A stretch of 64,000 nucleotides of DNA, taken from PALSA-1003 sp963741315 (GTDB taxonomy: Bacteria > Pseudomonadota > Gammaproteobacteria > Burkholderiales > Casimicrobiaceae). This document shows, one piece after another, positions 58,695-64,000 of this stretch. The stretch's first letter is position 1. The number at the start of each line of letters is the position of its first letter. The notes under the pieces are model-generated. The model was given only the letters and a program-made list of their open reading frames with translations, ran no database searches and was not told where the DNA came from. The position numbers and the translations under genes were made by a program. Where the stretch lies: contig CAVUHK010000005.1 of assembly GCA_963741315.1 (NCBI GenBank), forward strand, positions 372,001-436,000, written 5' to 3'.

Positions 58695-59168
58695 CTATTT
58701 CCCCATGGCGGCTGCGCCCTGCTGCACCGCCTTGACGATGTTCTGGTAGCCGGTGCAACGGCACATGTTGCCTTCGAGCTCGGCGCGAATGGTCGGCTCG
58801 TCGGCCTTCGGGTGACGATTGACCAGGTCGATCGCGCTCAACACCATGCCCGGCGTGCAGAAGCCGCACTGCAATCCATGACAATCCTTGAACGCGGCCT
58901 GCATCGGATGCAGGTCGCCGTTGGCGGCCGCGAGGCCCTCGATGGTCGTGATCTTCGAACCGTTGGCCTGCGCGGCCAGGATGGTGCACGACTTGACTGC
59001 GTTGCCGTCGATGAGCACGGTGCAGGCTCCGCACTGGCCCGTGTCGCAACCGACGTGCGTCCCCGTCAACGCCAGATGGTTGCGGATGAATTCGACGAGC
59101 AACGTGCGCGAATCGACATCGGCGACCGTTGCCTTGCCGTTGATCGTAAGAGACAAAGAGACTGACAC
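58695..59168 (-). CDS. Molybdenum hydroxylase [2Fe-2S] subunit (CoxS-like)
   Basis: A 157-residue iron-sulfur subunit. The plant-type [2Fe-2S] site is in CDTGQCGACTVLIDG (about residues 40-54), and the second cluster in CGFCTPGMV and CRCTGYQNIV. GTG 59168 is chosen for AAGGAGG nine bases upstream. First gene of the small-large-medium order. Confidence 0.95.
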   Translation of the reverse strand: MSVSLSLTINGKATVADVDSRTLLVEFIRNHLALTGTHVGCDTGQCGACTVLIDGNAVKSCTILAAQANGSKITTIEGLAAANGDLHPMQAAFKDCHGLQCGFCTPGMVLSAIDLVNRHPKADEPTIRAELEGNMCRCTGYQNIVKAVQQGAAAMGK

Positions 59169-59292
59169 GGGCTTCCTCCTTCGGGTGGGGACCGGTACGA
59201 GCCACTGGCGGGTCGATGGTCGTTACTGCGTCGAAAAACAAGCATACTCCGGCGGTGCGCGGCCGGCAATGCGATACGGTGCCGCAAGCGCG

Positions 59293-59892
59293 CTAGTAGA
59301 GATTGGCGATGTACTGGGACAGATTCTCGATGTCTGAATCGGACAGCGTTCCGGCGACGCTGGTCATGTTGCCGGCGTCGTTGGTGCGTCGCTTCGCCTT
59401 GAAATCCCCGAGCTGCTTCTTGATGTATTGCGGCCACTGGCCGGCGACACGCGGAATTTCATTCTGACCGACGAAGCCACCGAGATGGCACATCGGACAG
59501 AGCACCGCGTCGGCCGTCTTGCGACCGGCGTCGACCTTGGCCGGGTCGACGGTGATCTTGATGGGCAGCTGCTTTTGCGCCGCAAAAAAATTGCCCAGAT
59601 CGATCATGTCGTCGCGCGACAGGTCGGCGGCAATCGGCGACATCTGCGGATCGCTGCGCCGGCCTTCCTTGAAGTCCTTGAGCTCGATGTAGATGTAGCG
59701 CCAGCTCTGTCCGGCCAGGATCGGGTAGTCGGGGCTCTGTGAGTTACCGTCCGGCCCGTGACATCCGAAGCACACCTGCGCCTTGACGCGCGTCGCGGCC
59801 ATCTTGGCCGGATCGGGCGTCGTGTTGGATTGTGCATTAGCGAATACTGCGACGAACAAAAGGCCTAGGCAAACGTAGCGAATCGTGAACAT
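59293..59892 (-). CDS. Cytochrome c4-like diheme protein
   Basis: A 199-residue periplasmic cytochrome. A signal peptide (FTIRYVCLGLLFVAVFANA) precedes two heme sites, CFGCH (about residue 41) and CPMCH (about 134). Methionine ligands may be in PQMSP and GNMTS. It is directly downstream of the PQQ alcohol dehydrogenase and likely takes its electrons, with a hairpin between the two. ATG 59892 is preferred over GTG 59901. Confidence 0.92.
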   Translation of the reverse strand: MFTIRYVCLGLLFVAVFANAQSNTTPDPAKMAATRVKAQVCFGCHGPDGNSQSPDYPILAGQSWRYIYIELKDFKEGRRSDPQMSPIAADLSRDDMIDLGNFFAAQKQLPIKITVDPAKVDAGRKTADAVLCPMCHLGGFVGQNEIPRVAGQWPQYIKKQLGDFKAKRRTNDAGNMTSVAGTLSDSDIENLSQYIANLY

Positions 59893-59902
59893 GACCGACA
59901 CA

Positions 59903-59939
59903 AAATAAACGCGGCCACCCCGCCATGGGATGGCCGCGT
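59903..59939 (-). terminator. Hairpin between the PQQ dehydrogenase and cytochrome genes
   Basis: On the minus strand, ACGCGGCCA and TGGCCGCGT make a perfect 9-bp stem with a 13-base loop, followed by the T-rich TTATTTTG. It may partly terminate or process the message, which would lower cytochrome output relative to the dehydrogenase. Confidence 0.6.
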
Positions 59940-59956
59940 CAGGTTAACAGGAACGA

Positions 59957-61684
59957 CTAGGGCATCGCAAAAACGAAGACGCTGTTGCCTCGCTTGGCAT
60001 CGATCTGGTTGTTGCCGCCCGCGGCGACGGCGACGTACTGCTTGCCACCGACCATGTACGACACGGCCGGCGCGTTCACGCCCGCGCCACAGTTGTATTT
60101 CCACAGCTCTTTGCCATTGGCCGCGTCGAAGGCCTTGAACCAGCCATTGGCCTCGCCGTTGAACACCAGGTTGCCGGCCGTGGCCAACGTGCCACCGATC
60201 AGCGGCTGCGGCGTCTTCACGCCCCACGCCACCTTGCCGGTGTCGAGATTGACCGCGACCAGCTTGCCCCACTGCTCTTCGCCGGGAATGGTCTTGAACG
60301 CGCCGCCCAGCCACAGCTTGCCGCCTGGGTACGCCGCATCTTCCACATGATAGGTCATCGGCTGGTGCAGATTCGCCGCGTAGGCGAGCCGCAGTTTCGG
60401 GTTGATCGCCATCGGCGACCATTCAACGCCGCCGTTCGCGCCTGGCAGCATGCGCGCACCGTCCTTGGTCGGCAGTACCCACATGTTTTCCTGCGGGATC
60501 ATTGCCTCGGAGAAACGGATCAGCTTTCCGGTGTTGCGCTCGTGCACGTAGATGTGGCCGGTCTTGCCGCCGTGGATGACCACGTCGACCACCTTGCCGC
60601 TCTTGTCCTTGGCCTGCGTCAGGATCGGCGGGCTGACCGCGTCCAGGTCCCAGACATCGTGCGCGATGTACTGGTAGTGCCACTTGTAGGTGCCACGATC
60701 GAGATCGATCGCTACGATCGAGTCGGTGTAGAGGTTGTCGCCCGGCCGGATCGCGCCGTACAGGTCGGGGGACGGATTGCCGACAACGAAGAACACCGTG
60801 CGCGTCTTCTTGTCGATCGCCGGTGTCATCCACACGCCGCCACCGAGCGTCTGGAAGAAGCCGCCGCCCTTTGCCAGCGTCGCCTTTTCGGCGGCGATGT
60901 CGCGATGCATGTCGCGGCCGGTCGCGTCGTTGACGGCCCAGACGCCTTCCTGGCCGGATTCGGGAATCGTGTAGAACGTCCACAGCAGCTTGCCGTCGTT
61001 GGCGTCGAAGGCCTTGACGAAGCCGCGGATGCCGTATTCGCCGCCGTTGGTGCCGATGATCACCTTGCCGTCGACATAGGCCGGCGCCATGGTTTCCGAG
61101 TAGCCCTTTTCCGGATCGGCGATCTGCGTTTCCCACAGCAGCTTGCCGGTCTTGGCGTCGAGCGCGACCAGCTTGGCGTCGATGGTGCCCATGAACAGCT
61201 TGCCTTCCGACACTGCCACGCCGCGGTTGTTGTTGCCGCAGCAGACGGTGACGATCGGTCCCAGCTTGTGCTTGTAGTGCCAGAACTCGACGCCGGTAGT
61301 CGCGTCGATGGCGTAGACATGATTGAACGACGTGGTCAGGAACATCACGCCGTTGATGACGATCGGCGCGGTCTCCATCGACTCGAGCACCGCCGTCTGG
61401 AACACGAACGCGGGCTTGAGCTTGCCGACGTTGGTCGTGTTGATCTGGCTGCCGGCGTAGAAGCGCGCGTTGTCGTAACTCCCGTTGGCATGGATCCAGT
61501 TCTTGGTGTCGGTGGCCGCCGCATCGAGCATGCCCTGCGTCACGGGAACGAGGTTCGACGACATCGGACTCGCTGCCGTCGTCGCGCTGCCGGAAATCTC
61601 CTGCGCGAGTGCGACTCCCGCAAACGCGCAGGTGATCGCCGCGGTCGTCGCAAACTGGACGACCCGTATGGAAAGGTTGTGCAT
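59957..61684 (-). CDS. PQQ-dependent alcohol dehydrogenase with lanthanide-type active site
   Basis: A 575-residue periplasmic quinoprotein of the methanol/ethanol dehydrogenase family, with a signal peptide at residues 1-28 (TTAAITCAFAGVALAQ). The vicinal disulfide is in TVCCGNNNRG. The catalytic aspartate is Asp346 in VWDLDAV, and the residue two further on is Asp348. That second Asp is the lanthanide ligand of XoxF and PedH, whereas calcium enzymes have Ala or Ser there. Tryptophan-docking blade motifs repeat along the chain. AGAGGAGG precedes the ATG. A cytochrome c gene follows. Natural substrate (alcohol or aldehyde) is not known. Confidence 0.93.
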   Translation of the reverse strand: MHNLSIRVVQFATTAAITCAFAGVALAQEISGSATTAASPMSSNLVPVTQGMLDAAATDTKNWIHANGSYDNARFYAGSQINTTNVGKLKPAFVFQTAVLESMETAPIVINGVMFLTTSFNHVYAIDATTGVEFWHYKHKLGPIVTVCCGNNNRGVAVSEGKLFMGTIDAKLVALDAKTGKLLWETQIADPEKGYSETMAPAYVDGKVIIGTNGGEYGIRGFVKAFDANDGKLLWTFYTIPESGQEGVWAVNDATGRDMHRDIAAEKATLAKGGGFFQTLGGGVWMTPAIDKKTRTVFFVVGNPSPDLYGAIRPGDNLYTDSIVAIDLDRGTYKWHYQYIAHDVWDLDAVSPPILTQAKDKSGKVVDVVIHGGKTGHIYVHERNTGKLIRFSEAMIPQENMWVLPTKDGARMLPGANGGVEWSPMAINPKLRLAYAANLHQPMTYHVEDAAYPGGKLWLGGAFKTIPGEEQWGKLVAVNLDTGKVAWGVKTPQPLIGGTLATAGNLVFNGEANGWFKAFDAANGKELWKYNCGAGVNAPAVSYMVGGKQYVAVAAGGNNQIDAKRGNSVFVFAMP

Positions 61685-61756
61685 GATGCCTCCTCTTGTT
61701 GATTCGTTTTTCTCGGGCCCGGCGCGCCAGCCGGCACGCCCGATCCTCTGAAAAAC

Positions 61757-61785
61757 GTTATATTCCTAATTGAAAATGTTTGCAA
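61757..61785 (-). promoter_or_regulatory. Promoter for the PQQ dehydrogenase gene
   Basis: On the minus strand, TTGCAA (61785-61780) and TATAAC (61762-61757) are spaced 17 bases apart in an AT-rich gap divergent from the ankyrin gene. The leader to the ATG would be about 65 bases. Confidence 0.6.
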
Positions 61786-61866
61786 ACCGGTGGGCTACAG
61801 AAACTGCAGCCATCGTTTCGTTGCGCTGCAACCCAAGCCCCCACTAATTCGAATGAAAGTGCACTC

Positions 61867-62538
61867 ATGAACCTCTCGCGATGGCCTTTGTTTGCGTATC
61901 TCGGGCTCGGCATGACCATCATGCAGAGCTTCTCCCAAAGCGCCTGGTGCGACGACCTGAGCGTCAATGCGCGAATGCTGGTTTCCGCACGATCGGGGGA
62001 TATCGCAGGCGTAACCCGGGCGCTGGAGGCCGGCGCAGCGGTCGACGCGCGCAACCGGCTGGGTGAGACCGTGCTTCTGATCGCGCTTAAGGGCAACAAG
62101 CCTGACCTTGCGCTGAAGATGCTCGACGCCGGCGCCGACGTCAATGTCGCGGCGGTGAACGGCGTCACGCCACTGATGGCGGCCGCGCATGCCGGAATGG
62201 TCGACATCGCCAAGCGCCTGCTCGCCAAGGGCGCCAACATCAACGCTGTGGATCGCATCGACAAGACGGCGATGACCTATGCCTCGGGCCAGGGCAATAC
62301 CGAGATCGTGCTGTTGCTGCTCAAGGCAGGTGCCGATGTCAACGCGGTCAACGCGCACCAGCTCACCGCACTGATGTGGGCCGCGGGCTACGGCAAGACC
62401 GACACGGTTCAGGCGTTGCTTGCCGCCGGCGCGCGGCCCGACGCCAAGGACGATCGCGGCAAGACCGCGCTGGACGTGGCGCGCGAAGGCAAGTTTGCCG
62501 ACACGGTCGCGCTGCTGGAGAAAGCTACCGGAAAGTAG
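61867..62538 (+). CDS. Exported ankyrin-repeat protein
   Basis: A 223-residue protein with a hydrophobic export signal (PLFAYLGLGMTIMQSFSQSAW) and about five ankyrin repeats (NGVTPLMAAAHAGMVDIAK, HQLTALMWAAGYGKTDTVQ). It presumably lies in the periplasm as a protein-binding scaffold. It is divergent from the PQQ dehydrogenase gene and converges with cytochrome b561. The ATG at 61867 starts the signal peptide. Confidence 0.87.
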   Translation: MNLSRWPLFAYLGLGMTIMQSFSQSAWCDDLSVNARMLVSARSGDIAGVTRALEAGAAVDARNRLGETVLLIALKGNKPDLALKMLDAGADVNVAAVNGVTPLMAAAHAGMVDIAKRLLAKGANINAVDRIDKTAMTYASGQGNTEIVLLLLKAGADVNAVNAHQLTALMWAAGYGKTDTVQALLAAGARPDAKDDRGKTALDVAREGKFADTVALLEKATGK

Positions 62539-62553
62539 GTCCAGTCCCGCGCC

Positions 62554-63105
62554 TCAGGCGGCGCGGCGCACCCACATTCGGCGCAGCAGCCCATTGCCGT
62601 CGACGAAGTGGTGCTTGAGTGCAGCGAGCACATGAATGGCGATGGCTGCGGCGAGGATACAGCTGTTCGCCAGATGAGCGCTGGAAAGCAGATCCTTCCA
62701 TGCTTCGTTCTTCGCGGCCCAGGTCGGCAACAAGACGCCGAAAAAGCGGACCGGATAGCCACTGAACACCGACCCGAGGTAACCCGTGACCGGCTGCACG
62801 AACAGGAACGCATAGAGCAGCCAGTGGTTGATGCGCGCGGCCTGAATTTGCCACGCGGGCATCGTCGGCAGCGCCGGCGGCGGGTGCGAAGCGCGCCATG
62901 CGAGGCGGACGAGCATCAGCAGCAGGATGCTCATGCCGATCGACTTGTGCAGGTTGTAGGCGTTCACCCGGGGACCGACCGGCAGCTTCGGGATCTCCTG
63001 CATCCACCAGCCGAAGGCGATTTGCGCCGCGACTGCGATCGCGACGATCCAGTGCAGCGCGATCGCGGTCGTGCTGTAGCGGGCTCGCTGCTCAGAACCT
63101 GACAT
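62554..63105 (-). CDS. Cytochrome b561
   Basis: A 183-residue membrane cytochrome with four helices and the expected heme histidines in ALHWIVA, NLHKSIGM, INHWLLY and AIHVLAALKHHF. It moves electrons through the inner membrane, probably from quinol. Its start overlaps the end of the TonB receptor by 14 bases, so the two are co-transcribed. Coupling of a b561 to a TonB receptor suggests reduction of an imported metal complex. Confidence 0.92.
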   Translation of the reverse strand: MSGSEQRARYSTTAIALHWIVAIAVAAQIAFGWWMQEIPKLPVGPRVNAYNLHKSIGMSILLLMLVRLAWRASHPPPALPTMPAWQIQAARINHWLLYAFLFVQPVTGYLGSVFSGYPVRFFGVLLPTWAAKNEAWKDLLSSAHLANSCILAAAIAIHVLAALKHHFVDGNGLLRRMWVRRAA

Positions 63106-64000
63106 TGGCGGTCACTCCGACGAGAAAGTTGCGCTCGGCCGACGGCTCGAAGTAGCGACCATTGGTGTCGCCTACGATGACAGTGCCCGAGTAGTTGCGC
63201 GCAGTCACGTTATTGATGCGGGCGAATTCCGTGAAGGTCCACGGCCCGCAACCTGCTGGAAGCCGACGCGAATATTGGCGATCGCATAGGCGGGCGCGTA
63301 GGCGACATTGCGGTCATTGACATACACCTTGTTCGCGTATTGGCCTTCTATCGCGGCCGAGAAACCGTACCATTCCGGACGCGACCACGTCAGTTCGGCG
63401 TACGCGCTGGAGGCGGGAATTCCCGGTAGACGGGCGCCCGCCGGAATGAGTCTGCGGCGGACTGCCCGTCGTCGTCGCGGCAGCGAATTCCGCCAACAGG
63501 TAAGTGTAGGACGCGTAAGCCGTGAAGCCATTGCCGAGGACCGCGTCCCACTGCTGCCTCGACGCCGCGGCGACGCGTCTTGGCCGCATTGCGTATACGT
63601 CGTTCGTCCGCCGGTCGCGGTGTCGATGACGAGTTCATCGGTCGTGTTGATCGCAGAACACCGCACGCATCGATCCGCTGCTGGTCTGGCAACAAGCATC
63701 TTGATCCCCGATTTCGGCGGACTTGCTGACGGCCGGCTGCAGCGCGAAATTGAGACCCGAGCCTACGTTGCGGTACGCGAGTTCGGCGAAGGTCGGCGTC
63801 TCGAATCCGACGCCGTAGTTGGCATAGACGTTGATCTCGTTGGTCGACGTGCCAGACGCCGCCGATCACGGGGGTTGGCTTGCTGTAGCGCACGCTGCCG
63901 CTGTCGTCGGGGTTCGTGGCGGTGATGTAGTGGTCGGTCGACACAAAGCGTACGTCGCTGTAGCGCAGGCCGGCAAGCAGCGAGAAGCGACGGCAGCGAC
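63092..64000 (-). pseudogene. TonB-dependent receptor, 3' part, with several frameshifts (partial at window edge)
   Basis: The C-terminal part of a TonB-dependent outer-membrane receptor. Receptor-like strands appear in changing frames: SGSVRYSKPTPVIGGVW (near 63,880), YGVGFETPTFAELAYRN (near 63,780), GFTAYASYTYLLAEF (near 63,510), SAYAELTWSRPEWYGFSAAI (near 63,370) and the end FLVGVTANVRF with the usual terminal Phe. At least five frame changes occur in about 900 bases, without stop codons inside the conserved parts. That fits base errors near a contig end better than an old pseudogene. The receptor may bind a metal chelate or a cofactor. Confidence 0.8.

Noticed and set aside
55563..59165. 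A 1,200-residue open frame on the plus strand
   Set aside because: It is antisense to the CoxS/L/M genes, whose proteins have clear motifs. High GC keeps the opposite strand open. The translated sequence is Arg/His-rich without domains.
56325..59168. True aerobic carbon monoxide dehydrogenase
   Set aside because: The large subunit has AYRGAGR, not AYxCSFR, and there are no coxDEFG accessory genes, so a CO-oxidising function cannot be claimed.

Overview
The window is a stretch of GC-rich chromosomal DNA with densely packed genes on both strands. The gene set points to a betaproteobacterium (Burkholderiales-like, exact genus not assignable from sequence alone). It has two Bug-type solute receptors, a long two-cone NrdA of Pseudomonas/betaproteobacterial type, a bactofilin, CreA, ArfB, a type-B bifunctional PutA, a PQQ-dependent alcohol dehydrogenase and a form II CO-dehydrogenase-like enzyme. 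No tRNA, rRNA, CRISPR array, transposase or integrase was seen, so this looks like core or flexible metabolic chromosome rather than phage or plasmid.

Layout. 0-13 kb: an esterase, PutA, a cyclase/ATPase/TPR signalling protein, a DUF2252 protein and an indolepyruvate ferredoxin oxidoreductase that carries one frameshift. 13-18 kb: a truncated acetyltransferase-like gene and a small membrane protein ending in a leftward terminator, then an ECF sigma factor followed by a transmembrane Ser/Thr kinase with a TPR-rich C-terminal half. 18-24.4 kb: a leftward operon with a branched-chain-type ABC importer (binding protein, LivH, and LivM-LivG-LivF fused into one protein), a lambda-crystallin-like 3-hydroxy-acid dehydrogenase and a BKACE enzyme. 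Together these read as uptake, oxidation and cleavage of a beta-hydroxy acid. 24.5-28.7 kb: two SDR enzymes and a large Lhr-type DNA repair helicase. 28.7-37 kb: GNAT, LysR, a cytoplasmic sulfatase, a sugar-type ABC importer without ATPase, a hydroxypyruvate-isomerase-like protein and PdeM.

37-42.8 kb: nrdA and nrdB with a Kbp-like BON-LysM gene and a DUF2442 gene between them. Two NrdR boxes 31 bp apart overlap the promoter and a strong terminator closes the unit. 42.8-51.7 kb: a vanadium-haloperoxidase/PAP2-family protein, a membrane TPR protein, a DUF3592 protein, an LVIVD-repeat protein next to a metallo-beta-lactamase-fold protein, an aldo/keto reductase, bactofilin and CreA. 51.7-52.2 kb: an AT-richer gap with a candidate small RNA ending in a clear intrinsic terminator, then a 46-residue DUF3789-like membrane peptide.

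52.3-59.2 kb: two Bug receptors flanking arfB, then alaX and a three-subunit molybdenum hydroxylase (form II CoxSLM-like). 59.3-64 kb: a cytochrome c4-like protein, a PQQ alcohol dehydrogenase whose active site carries the lanthanide-type Asp-x-Asp pair, a periplasmic ankyrin protein, cytochrome b561 and the 3' part of a TonB-dependent receptor with many frameshifts. The frameshifts in that last gene leave conserved protein between them, which suggests sequence errors near a contig end rather than old decay. The most interesting points are the lanthanide signature, the small RNA candidate, the ATPase-less sulfatase/ABC module, the LivMGF triple fusion and the interrupted, NrdR-controlled nrd operon.
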